The translations under genes and the position numbers were made by a program. Of a DNA stretch of 46,543 nt, positions 18,343 to 27,385 are shown in pieces; the stretch's first letter is position 1; each line of letters begins with the position of its first letter. Below the pieces are notes generated by a model. The model ran no database searches. It saw nothing but the letters and a program-made list of their open reading frames with translations, and was not told the origin of the DNA. Origin of the DNA: Tepidibacter thalassicus DSM 15285. GTDB taxonomy: Bacteria > Bacillota > Clostridia > Peptostreptococcales > Peptostreptococcaceae. The stretch is from assembly GCF_900129915.1 (NCBI RefSeq), contig NZ_FQXH01000017.1, positions 1-46,543 on the forward strand. Reading direction: 5' to 3'.

Positions 18343-21045
18343 ATGAGGTATAGAATATATAGTCTTTGTTTTATTTTTGCATTTTTAATTTTTATAAACA
18401 ATGTATATGCACAAGTTGAAAATAAAAATGAAGACATTAATAGAGCGGTTAATGTATTGATGGGTTTGGAAATGGTAAAGGGAAAAGAAGATGGAAAATT
18501 TCACGAGGAACAAAATATAACTAGAGAAGAATTTGTAAAGATGATTGTAGAATTTTTAGGTATCTCAGATGAAATAAACTTAGTCGATAAAACAGTAAAT
18601 TTTAAAGATGTAGAACATTCACGATGGTCAGCTAAATATATAAGTTTAGCAGTTGATATGGGGCTTGTGAAGGGATATGAAGGGAATTTATTTAAGCCTT
18701 TAGACAATATTACATTTGAGCAGGGAGTTACAATTTTATTGAGAGCATTAGGGTATAAAGATGAGTATTTAGATGGAAAGTGGCCTTTAAATTATGTGTC
18801 AAAAGCAGCTAGTGAAGGTATTTTAAATGGAGTAGATAGAAAACCTAATTCTTTACTGACTAGAGGAAATGCAGCACTTATGATTTATAATGCATTTAAT
18901 GCGAATTACATAGTTGGATTTGAAGGAAACTATCACTTATCAAAAGATACTTTTTTAGAGGGAAAATTAAATATACATAGATTTGATAATATGAGATTTA
19001 TAGAAAAAAATGAAAAAACAGCGTGTTTTGAATCAGTTAAAGACAAATATCAAAAAAATTTTTACATAAAGGACAATATTGATTTGCGTGAAGGTATGAA
19101 TTATACATTATTTGTAAATAGAGATGGATATATTCTATATTCATATTGTGATTTGAAGAACAAAGGTCTATATCAAAATCAAATAATTGTCAATTCATAT
19201 ACTGAAAGACCGGTGGGAAAAATAAAGCTTTCAGGAAGTGATAATTTTATAGTTGTGGGTACTAACAGCAATATTTATGTAAATGGAGAGAAAATCAATA
19301 AATATGAGTACGATGAATATCTTAAAGATGGAGCGGTTGGAAATTTTGTGATTAAAGATGATAAATTGGTTTATGCTAATTTAGTTTTATTTGAATACGA
19401 AAATTTGCTGGTAAGAGAGGTTGATGTGGCAAATCAAAAATTAAAAGGTGTATTAATAGAAGATGGAATTGAAGAAGAAATAAATTTTAAAGATTTTAAA
19501 AATGGATATAAAGTGTATTTAGTAGAGGGAAATAATATAAAAAGTATAAATTACAGTGGTATAGTTAAGGATTATATGATTAGTATTAGTGAGGAAATAG
19601 GAGATAGTAAAGAAAGGGTTGTATATGCTTGGAAAAGCAGCATAGCTGGGAAGTTTCAAAAGGTTTTTGGTGGAATAAACAATAAAGATGTTTATTTTAC
19701 TATTAGTAATAGTCAAGATAAGTTTTATGTAGCTGATAGACTTTCTTATAGGTATAAAAAAGATAGAAGTATTAAAACTGTCAAGAACAATACATACAAG
19801 TGTAAAGAAGTATTAGAAGAATTTTATAATCAACAGGTTAGTATTTATAAGGATTTAAAGGGAGATGTTGTCTATATTGAAGGTAATTTCACTTCAAATG
19901 ATGGGTTATACGGTATTCTTATAAGGTATGGAGATGAATTGAGGGGAGAAATTCAGATATTTACCAAGGGTGGTTCTAAAAAGTTATATGCATTTGAAGA
20001 TCCTGATGAGTATTTGAGATTAAAGGAATATGCTGAGCCTGGATGTATATTGAGATATTCTGTAAATAAATCTGGTAAGCTTAAAAGTTTAAGCGATAAT
20101 ATACAAGAGGATATTTTTGATCAAAATAATATATCTGTTATACGTGCAGGAGATGATTTTGGAGAAAACTTTGTTGTTATTGACGGAAGAAAATACACTG
20201 TAACTTCTGAAACTGCGTATTTCGATTATACTGATAATAATCCGTATAAAGTGAAGAAATTAACTTGGGATAGACTTAAAAGTAAGAAGGTAACTAGCGA
20301 TGTTGAAGTTGTTTATTTATCAGATGATGATAAGTTGGAATTTTTGGCTATTCGCAAAAATATGGAAGGTATACAGGAAGAAACTTTATGTGGATATGTA
20401 TATGGTAGTTATAATTTGGGGGATAAAAATTATGTAAGTGTAGGAACTAATTCAGGTGAAGTAAAGGAATATTTATTAGATGATTCTTGTAAATATGTAT
20501 TTTTAGACAAAAGGCTTATTCTTTACAAAATAAATAACAATAGTAAACTTGAAGTTGTCAATGATAATGAATTTAATTTTGTAGTTGGAAAAATAGATAA
20601 AAAATCGGGTAAGGTAATACGTATAAATGATGAAAGTTATATTTTTCATCAAGGAGATAAAATATATAGCGATTTAGATAAAAAATTGGACTTTAATGAT
20701 TTGAGGAAGGGCGATATAGTAGCTCTTTACATAAAGGATAATGAAGTTATGGGTTGTAAGTTATTTGACTTTGGCAGATATTCGAGAATAAAAGATGGTG
20801 TAATTGAAAGTGTAGATGTGGAAGATGGAGAGATACGTATTGATATTAAAGGAGAAACTGAAACTTTTTATGTCAATGGAGAAACGGATTATATAATGCT
20901 TGATGGGTATTTGAATATGAATAAAAAGAATAGTATTTTAATTGAAAAATTTTATGATGAAATAAAAGGGAAAAAACCGAATGTTAAGTTTATTTACAAT
21001 AGAGAAACGCAGGAGATATATTTGTTAGTAGTTTTGAGTGAGTAG
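18343..21045 (+). CDS. SLH-domain cell-surface protein (S-layer paralogue)
   Basis: The product is 900 aa with a signal peptide at residues 1-23 (ends NNVYA). Three SLH domains lie at ~32-75, 87-140 and 150-190, with TREE, TFEQ and TRGN in the TRAE position, so two of three boxes retain Thr-Arg. After the SLH part it follows the gene at 4890 in layout: HLSKDTFLEGKLNIHRFDNM corresponds to KVTLLKEKLDVNKYEDVRLL there, then a long run of beta-rich repeats with DGVIESVDVEDGEIRI-type phrases. It lacks the Ig domain at the end. Codon use is more AT-rich (TTG, TTTT) than in 4890, suggesting lower expression. GGAGGTATG precedes the start. It is the gene directly before the first SecA2 and a probable cargo (inference). 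Confidence 0.88.
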   Translation: MRYRIYSLCFIFAFLIFINNVYAQVENKNEDINRAVNVLMGLEMVKGKEDGKFHEEQNITREEFVKMIVEFLGISDEINLVDKTVNFKDVEHSRWSAKYISLAVDMGLVKGYEGNLFKPLDNITFEQGVTILLRALGYKDEYLDGKWPLNYVSKAASEGILNGVDRKPNSLLTRGNAALMIYNAFNANYIVGFEGNYHLSKDTFLEGKLNIHRFDNMRFIEKNEKTACFESVKDKYQKNFYIKDNIDLREGMNYTLFVNRDGYILYSYCDLKNKGLYQNQIIVNSYTERPVGKIKLSGSDNFIVVGTNSNIYVNGEKINKYEYDEYLKDGAVGNFVIKDDKLVYANLVLFEYENLLVREVDVANQKLKGVLIEDGIEEEINFKDFKNGYKVYLVEGNNIKSINYSGIVKDYMISISEEIGDSKERVVYAWKSSIAGKFQKVFGGINNKDVYFTISNSQDKFYVADRLSYRYKKDRSIKTVKNNTYKCKEVLEEFYNQQVSIYKDLKGDVVYIEGNFTSNDGLYGILIRYGDELRGEIQIFTKGGSKKLYAFEDPDEYLRLKEYAEPGCILRYSVNKSGKLKSLSDNIQEDIFDQNNISVIRAGDDFGENFVVIDGRKYTVTSETAYFDYTDNNPYKVKKLTWDRLKSKKVTSDVEVVYLSDDDKLEFLAIRKNMEGIQEETLCGYVYGSYNLGDKNYVSVGTNSGEVKEYLLDDSCKYVFLDKRLILYKINNNSKLEVVNDNEFNFVVGKIDKKSGKVIRINDESYIFHQGDKIYSDLDKKLDFNDLRKGDIVALYIKDNEVMGCKLFDFGRYSRIKDGVIESVDVEDGEIRIDIKGETETFYVNGETDYIMLDGYLNMNKKNSILIEKFYDEIKGKKPNVKFIYNRETQEIYLLVVLSE

Positions 21046-21104
21046 TTGAGATGTTTCAAATGTGTTACAAAATAATTATATGCTTTTAAATTAGCAAATT
21101 TGAT

Positions 21105-21127
21105 GATAAAATGTAATTTGTGGAATA
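21105..21127 (+). promoter_or_regulatory. Conserved block upstream of SecA2 copy A
   Basis: GATAAAATGTAATTTGTG plus GAATA here matches GATAAAATGGAATTTGTG plus AAATA at 42425-42447 in 21 of 23 positions, upstream of the other secA copy. TAAAAT could be the -10 box of both, or the block may be a shared operator. It ends 57 bases before the ATG. Confidence 0.5.
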
Positions 21128-21184
21128 TTGATAAAAAACAACATTTTATGGTATAGATTTAAAATGGTTTATGGGAGGAAAAAT

Positions 21185-24100
21185 ATGAAGAGTTTTATAG
21201 GTGGTTTGATAAATCCACATGATAGAAAAATAAAGAGTTTACAAAAAAAGGTGGATAAGATATTGTCATTTGAAGATGAGATGAAAAATCTTTCAGATGA
21301 ACAGCTTAAGAATAAGACTTTAGAGTTTAAAGAGAGATTAAAAAATGGTCAAACTCTTGATGATATGCTTGAAGAAGCATTTGCTGTTGTTAGGGAAGCT
21401 TCGTACAGGGTTCTTGGAATGAAGCACTTTCCTGTTCAGTTAATGGGGGGAATAGTTCTTCATGAAGGAAATATTGCAGAGATGAAAACTGGAGAAGGTA
21501 AGACTTTAGTTGCGACATTACCAGCTTATTTGAATGCTTTAACTGGGGACGGTGTATTTGTAATTACAGTAAATGATTATTTGGCTGCGAGAGATAAAGA
21601 GGAAATGGGTCGTGTTCACGAGTTTTTAGGTCTTAAAGTAGGTTTTATTCATAGAGAGATGAGTGTTCCTGAAAAAAAAGAAGCTTATAGATGTGATATA
21701 ACTTATGGGACTAATAGTGAATTTGGATTTGATTATTTAAGGGATAATATGGCTTTGACTAAAGAAATGGTAGTACAGAGAAATTTAAATTATGCTATAA
21801 TTGACGAGGTTGATTCTATTCTTATAGATGAGGCTAGAACTCCACTTATAATTACAGGAGTTGGAACTAGGGCTTCTCAGTATTATATAACTGTAGATAG
21901 ATTTGTGAAGTCTTTGAAAAAAGATGAAGATTATGAAGTCGATAATGAAAAAAATATTGTAAATCTTACTCAAGAGGGAATGGACAAAGCAGAGAGAGTA
22001 TTTAATCTTGATAATATTGCAGATATAAAAAATACTGAACTTCTTCATCATATAAGACAAAGTCTTCATGCTAATTATATTATGAAAAAAGATCAGGATT
22101 ATGTAGTTCAAAATGGAGAAGTATTAATAGTAGATAAATTTACAGGAAGATTGATGCCTGGAAGAAGATTTAGCAATGGGCTTCATCAAGCTATAGAAGC
22201 TAAGGAAAATTTAGAGATTCAAAAAGAATCAAAAACTCAAGCTATGATTACATATCAGAATTATTTTAGAATGTTCAATAAAATTTCAGGTATGACGGGA
22301 ACTGCTTATACTGAAAGGCAAGAGTTTAGGGATATATATGGAATGGATGTTGTAACTATTCCTACTAATAAGCCTGTTAGGAGAATTGATCAACCTGATT
22401 TGTTATACAAGACAAAAAAGGAGAAGCTAAATGCTATATTAGATGAAGTTGAAAAAAGACATAAAAAGGGACAGCCAATACTTATTGGTACTATATATAT
22501 AGATGATTCAGAGAAGTTAAGTGAAATGCTTACAAAGAAGGGAATAAAGCACAATCTTTTAAATGCAAAGCAGGATAAGAATGAAGCTGATATTATATCA
22601 AAAGCAGGACAAAAGGGAGCAGTAACTATAGCTACTAACATGGCAGGTCGTGGTACGGATATAAAGCTTGGAGAAGGTGTAGCTGAACTTGGTGGATTGT
22701 ATGTTATAGGTACTGAAAGACATGATTCTAGGAGAATTGATAATCAGTTAAGAGGGCGTTCAGGTCGTCAAGGAGATCCTGGTGAGTCTAGATTTTTTAT
22801 ATCGCTTGAAGATAGATTGTTTGAGAAGATAGATAAAGATCATTTAAATAGAATTAAGAAAATGATAGATAAATTGGGAATAGCTGAAGGAGAAGCAATA
22901 GAAGATAAATTGGTTTCAAAAGCTGTAGAAGGTGTTCAAAAGAGTATTGAAAATATAAATTACAGGATAAGAAAGAGTACTCTTGAATTTGACCAGATTT
23001 TAAATAAGCAGAGAGAAACTATATATAATGAAAGAAATAAGATATTAAATGGAGAAGATATGAGCGGTTTTATTAGAGAAATAATTAAAGATGTCGTAGA
23101 TAAAACCGTAGAGAGATTCACACAAAATAGTCCTTATCCAGAGGAATGGGATTTGAAAGGGCTTGAAGATTATCTGAATAATAATTTGAATTTTAAAAAT
23201 AGAGTAAATTTGAGCAATTTAGATATGGAAGAAATAGAGAAATTGGATAAAAAATCATTAAAAGATCAAATTACACAAAAAGCTCTTGAGATACATGATG
23301 AAAAAGAAGGAATGTTTAATGAAAGTCAGCTTAGATATCTTGAGAGGTTAATACTTATGAAATCTATAGATGAGAAGTGGGTAGATCATTTAGATTTAGT
23401 GGAGCAGTTAAGACAAGGTATAGGGTTCCAGGGAATAGGTGGAAAAGATCCTGTAAGGGTATTTAATGAAGAAGCGTATAATTTATTTGAAGATATGTTA
23501 CATGAGATAAAAGAGTTAACTGTAAAAGCTTTATTTGGATTGATAAATACACAATCTCAGCAAGAAATGGAAAGAGAATTAGAGATTAAGGAAGAAGAGA
23601 GAAAGAAAAGAGTATTGGATTTAGAGGATAAGTACAAGGTAAATAGAAAATACATGATGAAAATACCTGCAAATCTTCCGAGTATTAAGTTTAACTTGGA
23701 TATAAATGCTACAGAGGAGATAGATGCCATAGTAGGTCTTTATTATATGGAAAATGGATATGAGCAGAAATTAAAGGATTATGAAGCGAAGTTAAATGTA
23801 AAGGGAGTTTTCCCAGTGGAATTTAAAAAGCCAGCTGATAAAGACTGGGAAATGGGATGGTATCAATTGAAAGTTTTTGTTGCAGGACAAGAAGCTACAA
23901 ATATAAACTTTTTGGTAGTAGAACCTAGAGATCTTACATCTACAGGTGTGAGAGTAATTACGAATGAAAATATTAAGTTTTTCTCAAATAAGAGGGATAA
24001 GATAGCTTTTAATTTGAGTTTCCCTGAATTTGATGGAGATAAGATAGGTGTTACTTTAATTTACAATGGCAATAAGAAAAATGTTAAAACTTTTGAAATA

Positions 24101-24487
24101 AATGCAAAAAATAGATCAGCAGGAATAGAGCTGAATAGACCTGAAGACGGATGGCAAAATGGTGTTTATGAAGTGATATTTAATATAGGTGAAAAGAATA
24201 TATCAATACCTTTTATGATTGTAGATGAGTTTACTGATGAAGATAAAGATATTGAAATGAAAGTTAATATACAAATGGAAGAAAACAGAAATATAAAGAT
24301 GTTTGGACAGCTTATCAATATAGATGAAAAAGAGTTATTGAGCAATATACCTATAGATATAAATAAGTCAGGTCAGATAAATATTAATATAGATAAACAA
24401 AAAAATAAGTTGAGAAAAGGAAGATATGAATTTAGATTAATAGCGTCTAATAAGGTGATATTTTTAACTAATTTCTTAGTGAGTTAA
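21185..24487 (+). CDS. secA2: SecA2-type preprotein translocase ATPase with C-terminal beta-domain extension (copy A)
   Basis: The product is 1100 aa from the ATG at 21185, which has GGGAGG at proper spacing; a TTG-type start 19 codons upstream has none. The ATPase core is complete: MKTGEGKT (Walker A, 103-107), IIDEVDSILIDEARTPL (DEVD 207-210), ATNMAGRGTDIKLG, and RGRSGRQGDPGES from R523. The helical scaffold and wing end near 785 (SIDEKWVDHLDLVEQLRQG). The usual SecB/lipid-binding zinc tail (CXCX8CH) is missing. Instead ~315 residues form about three beta domains with the repeated phrase DGWQNGVYEV/WEMGWYQLKV and F.V/IVDE. Motor function in Sec export is established for the family; use for S-layer or SLH cargo is inferred from flanking genes, as for SecA2 in B. 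anthracis and C. difficile. A housekeeping SecA must lie elsewhere. Confidence 0.9.
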   Translation: MKSFIGGLINPHDRKIKSLQKKVDKILSFEDEMKNLSDEQLKNKTLEFKERLKNGQTLDDMLEEAFAVVREASYRVLGMKHFPVQLMGGIVLHEGNIAEMKTGEGKTLVATLPAYLNALTGDGVFVITVNDYLAARDKEEMGRVHEFLGLKVGFIHREMSVPEKKEAYRCDITYGTNSEFGFDYLRDNMALTKEMVVQRNLNYAIIDEVDSILIDEARTPLIITGVGTRASQYYITVDRFVKSLKKDEDYEVDNEKNIVNLTQEGMDKAERVFNLDNIADIKNTELLHHIRQSLHANYIMKKDQDYVVQNGEVLIVDKFTGRLMPGRRFSNGLHQAIEAKENLEIQKESKTQAMITYQNYFRMFNKISGMTGTAYTERQEFRDIYGMDVVTIPTNKPVRRIDQPDLLYKTKKEKLNAILDEVEKRHKKGQPILIGTIYIDDSEKLSEMLTKKGIKHNLLNAKQDKNEADIISKAGQKGAVTIATNMAGRGTDIKLGEGVAELGGLYVIGTERHDSRRIDNQLRGRSGRQGDPGESRFFISLEDRLFEKIDKDHLNRIKKMIDKLGIAEGEAIEDKLVSKAVEGVQKSIENINYRIRKSTLEFDQILNKQRETIYNERNKILNGEDMSGFIREIIKDVVDKTVERFTQNSPYPEEWDLKGLEDYLNNNLNFKNRVNLSNLDMEEIEKLDKKSLKDQITQKALEIHDEKEGMFNESQLRYLERLILMKSIDEKWVDHLDLVEQLRQGIGFQGIGGKDPVRVFNEEAYNLFEDMLHEIKELTVKALFGLINTQSQQEMERELEIKEEERKKRVLDLEDKYKVNRKYMMKIPANLPSIKFNLDINATEEIDAIVGLYYMENGYEQKLKDYEAKLNVKGVFPVEFKKPADKDWEMGWYQLKVFVAGQEATNINFLVVEPRDLTSTGVRVITNENIKFFSNKRDKIAFNLSFPEFDGDKIGVTLIYNGNKKNVKTFEINAKNRSAGIELNRPEDGWQNGVYEVIFNIGEKNISIPFMIVDEFTDEDKDIEMKVNIQMEENRNIKMFGQLINIDEKELLSNIPIDINKSGQININIDKQKNKLRKGRYEFRLIASNKVIFLTNFLVS

Positions 24488-24530
24488 TTTGTAACTTTGA
24501 AAATAAATTAATTAGAAGGGAATGAATTTT

Positions 24531-25202
24531 ATGCAACATAAAAAAACGATTAAGATGCCGACAGAAATACAAGAGTATCTTTGGAGTAGATATTTACCTG
24601 AAACAACATTTAAAATGTATGTAATGGTTGGATACTTGAATGCGGAAAATATAAAAGGAGAAAAAGCTACAAATACTCTTTTAAATGCTAATTTGACTGT
24701 GGAAAGGGAGATTCCTCAAGTTACGGAAGAAAAAAAGAGAGTTTTAGAAAAGTTAGGATATAAGTATCCAGAAACTAGAAAAGAAGATATAGAGCTTCTT
24801 TTAAAGTACAATCTTGTGAGAATTGCAGCTGATAAAGATGGGAATTTACTGTATTTATACAACACTCCAGTTCCAAGACCTGAAGAAGTGTTAAATTTAG
24901 ATGAAGAAGAGCTTACTATATTGGAGAATATAAGATTTGAAATTAAGCATCAACATGCATTTAATATGTTTTTGACTTTGCTTTTAAATAGTAATGGTAC
25001 TTTAGCAACTACATTAGATCATATACATAAAACTACTAAGGTTAAGTATTCTGATTTAAAAGAGGTTCTTGAGTTTTTAGAGAAAGAAGGATCAATTAAT
25101 ATAAAAGCTAGTAAAAATGTGAAGAATCTTAGAAAAAATGACAAGGTGTATATAAGTATAAATAAAGAAGTATTTGAACAAAAAAGATTTGTTATAGCTT
25201 AA
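24531..25202 (+). CDS. SecA2-linked partner protein, winged-helix-like C-terminus (copy A)
   Basis: The product is 223 aa from the ATG at 24531; the ATG three codons earlier overlaps the AGAAGGGA ribosome site. It lacks a signal peptide and membrane segment, so it should be cytoplasmic. Residues ~10-50 (YLWSRYLPETTFKMYVMVGY) are predicted helical. PVPRPEEVLNLDEEE bridges to a C-terminal half where TTLDHIHKTTKVKYSDLKEV, then LEFLEKEGSINIKA, has a winged-helix look. The same gene follows the other secA copy, with the same 222-223 length, which makes it an obligate partner candidate. It could be a substrate adaptor/chaperone like the SlaP/SlaQ helpers of B. anthracis SecA2, or a regulator. I do not recognise the family. 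Confidence 0.8.
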   Translation: MQHKKTIKMPTEIQEYLWSRYLPETTFKMYVMVGYLNAENIKGEKATNTLLNANLTVEREIPQVTEEKKRVLEKLGYKYPETRKEDIELLLKYNLVRIAADKDGNLLYLYNTPVPRPEEVLNLDEEELTILENIRFEIKHQHAFNMFLTLLLNSNGTLATTLDHIHKTTKVKYSDLKEVLEFLEKEGSINIKASKNVKNLRKNDKVYISINKEVFEQKRFVIA

Positions 25203-25218
25203 TATGCGATGATTTAGA

Positions 25219-25258
25219 AAGTCCAAATACTGCTAAATAGCAGTGTTTGGACTTTTTT
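25219..25258 (+). terminator. Terminator after SecA2 module A
   Basis: AAGTCCAAATACTGCTA pairs with TAGCAGTGTTTGGACTT across a 2-base AA centre (A-C mismatch allowed), followed by TTTT. It separates the export module from the glycan operon. Confidence 0.92.
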
Positions 25259-25326
25259 GTATAAAAAATTAAAAAATGAGAAAAATTACAATGAGGTGTA
25301 TTTTAGATGAAAGGGGTTATTGTTTA

Positions 25327-27360
25327 ATGCAGATTGAATGTAGTGAGAAACATAATAATATAGATTTAGGTATTTTGTTATTGGGAATAGTGTTGTTTTT
25401 AAATCCTTTTTTTAGAGGGCTTTTTTTCGAGAAAGAGATGTATATAGCAATTATAGTTTTAGCTGTAATTTTTGTTTTTAATTTAAGGGAGATAGATTTG
25501 TATTCTTTTATTCATTATTTTGCTTTATTTTTTGGATTTATATATTTAGTTAATTTTATTTTTGCAATAGATAGGGGTAAAGCTATATATGAGGTTATAA
25601 AAAATTCTACTTATATTTTATTGTTTATGATAATTAGCAATAAATTAAAATGTGATAATCAAATAAGTTTTTTGAATTTAGTATTTGTTTTGAGTGGTTT
25701 GATTGTTGTGCTTATAGGGTTTTCGGTATTATTTGGTACTTTTGTGTATAAAGGAGCTATTCAAGAAGGCATGATGAGTTCTACTTTTCAATATCATAAT
25801 ACATTTGGTGCTTATATTTTAGGTGTTTTTATTTTAGCTCTTGGAGAAATATCTGAAAGGAGTTCTTGGCAAAATTATATATTGAATGGAGTAGCTTATA
25901 TTTTATTTTTGGGATTTGTATTTTCTTATTCGAGAGGTGCGTGGATTTTATTTCCGATATCTTATTTGGCAATTGTTTTATTATTAAATAATGAAGGGTT
26001 GATGAATGTAATTATATCTTTTTTTAGTGTTATTTTAGGATTTGCAATATCTTTTTTAAGAATAAATAAAGCTGTGAGTAGTGCTAAAAGTGGTTGGTTG
26101 TATATATTTATAGGTTTTTTGGCTGTGATTATAATGTCGTTTGTATTAGATGTATTATTTAAAAGAAAACTCAATATAAATATAAAGAGAAAATATGTAA
26201 TATTGTCTTTGTTGATATTGGGTATTTTTGCGAAATTTTTGCCTAAATCTGTTTTGCAGAGAATTAGCAGTATAAACTTAAAAACATTTACAGTAGTAGA
26301 GAGAAATGTTTTTTATAAAGATGCATTAAAGATAATAAAAGATTATTTTGTATTGGGAACTGGAGGTGGAGGATGGCAAACTTTATATCCTCAATATCAA
26401 ACTTATGCTTATACGACAACACAAGCACATAATTATATAATTAGAGTTTTTATTGAGGTTGGAATATTGGGGTTGATATTTCTTATAGGTTTTTATTTAT
26501 CTGTATTGTATTCGAGTTTTTATGTAATTAAACATTCTAAAGATAATAGGATTGTAAGTGTGATTGTGGCAGTTGTTGTACTTGTGCTTCATACTTTTAT
26601 AGATTTTGATATGGCTTTGGGTTCGTATTCTGTGTTGGTCTGGACATTAGTGGCGATGATAGCTTTTAAGTATAGGGAAATTAGAAATGAAAGTTTAAAA
26701 GTTAAGAGTGTAAGTTCTTTTGCTGTTGGAGTTTTTACTGTTGTGTTGTTTATGATTTCTTTAGCATTTGGTATGGGAATTTTGTATTACGAAAAAGGTG
26801 TAGAGAATTACAGAAAAGAAAAATATGTAGATGCAATTAAATATTTTGAGATTGCTTCAAAATTGAAGTTTTTTGATGCAGATTATAAAGTTGATTTGGC
26901 GAAAACCCAGTATTATTATGGAGAACTTAAAAAATCAAGAGAGAATATAGAGAAAGCACTTAAAATAAACGAAAGAAATGAACAGGCGATGATTGAGGCT
27001 ATTAGAATTTATTTAGAAGATAGAGAAGTAGATAAGGGGTTAAATTTGGCAGATAAGTATTTAAAATATTATCCTTTGGTAGATACTACTTATGTGAATT
27101 ATGTAAATATTTATTATACTTTAGGGGTTTCTTATATTGAAAAAGACAGGGATAAAGCGAAGAAGTACTTTGAGAAAGTGGTAAAAGTAGCTGAAGGTGT
27201 AGAGAAAATAAATAAAAAATTAGAAATTACAAAGAAAGAGCTGTTAAAAGGAGTAAAAGATGTACCTGAGTATTATGTTAAAGATAGATTTAGAGTGAAT
27301 TTAGATAAGAATGTGTTGGATAAAATAAATAAATCGAAGTTGTTAGTGGATGTTTTGTAA
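25327..27360 (+). CDS. O-antigen ligase-like (Wzy_C) membrane protein with C-terminal TPRs; oligosaccharyltransferase candidate
   Basis: The product is 677 aa from the ATG at 25327, which has AAAGGGG 11 bases upstream; earlier ATGs in frame have no ribosome site. About ten to twelve membrane helices span residues ~12-480. The periplasm-type loop carries QAHNYIIRVFIEVGILGL, the HN(xx)-E-G pattern of the Wzy_C/WaaL/PglL family; the His is about residue 368. From ~500 to 640 the protein has TPR-like repeats (YEKGVENYRKEKYVDAIKYF, then ALKINERNEQAMIEAIRIYL). These enzymes move glycan from undecaprenyl carriers onto protein or lipid acceptors. As first gene of an operon with an ABC glycan exporter, it is likely the S-layer glycan transferase, analogous to WsaB of Geobacillus; this is inference. 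Confidence 0.8.
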   Translation: MQIECSEKHNNIDLGILLLGIVLFLNPFFRGLFFEKEMYIAIIVLAVIFVFNLREIDLYSFIHYFALFFGFIYLVNFIFAIDRGKAIYEVIKNSTYILLFMIISNKLKCDNQISFLNLVFVLSGLIVVLIGFSVLFGTFVYKGAIQEGMMSSTFQYHNTFGAYILGVFILALGEISERSSWQNYILNGVAYILFLGFVFSYSRGAWILFPISYLAIVLLLNNEGLMNVIISFFSVILGFAISFLRINKAVSSAKSGWLYIFIGFLAVIIMSFVLDVLFKRKLNINIKRKYVILSLLILGIFAKFLPKSVLQRISSINLKTFTVVERNVFYKDALKIIKDYFVLGTGGGGWQTLYPQYQTYAYTTTQAHNYIIRVFIEVGILGLIFLIGFYLSVLYSSFYVIKHSKDNRIVSVIVAVVVLVLHTFIDFDMALGSYSVLVWTLVAMIAFKYREIRNESLKVKSVSSFAVGVFTVVLFMISLAFGMGILYYEKGVENYRKEKYVDAIKYFEIASKLKFFDADYKVDLAKTQYYYGELKKSRENIEKALKINERNEQAMIEAIRIYLEDREVDKGLNLADKYLKYYPLVDTTYVNYVNIYYTLGVSYIEKDRDKAKKYFEKVVKVAEGVEKINKKLEITKKELLKGVKDVPEYYVKDRFRVNLDKNVLDKINKSKLLVDVL

Positions 27361-27385
27361 TTGATAAAAATTTAGGAGGATTTTT

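Noticed and set aside
21185..24487. Housekeeping SecA1
   Set aside because: Two copies occur beside S-layer genes, both lack the zinc tail and both have an added beta-domain tail, so an accessory SecA2 role is favoured. It cannot be fully excluded that one copy also serves general export.
24531..25202. DnaD-like replication protein
   Set aside because: The winged-helix feel of the C-terminus is weak, and the constant pairing with SecA2 argues for an export-related role.
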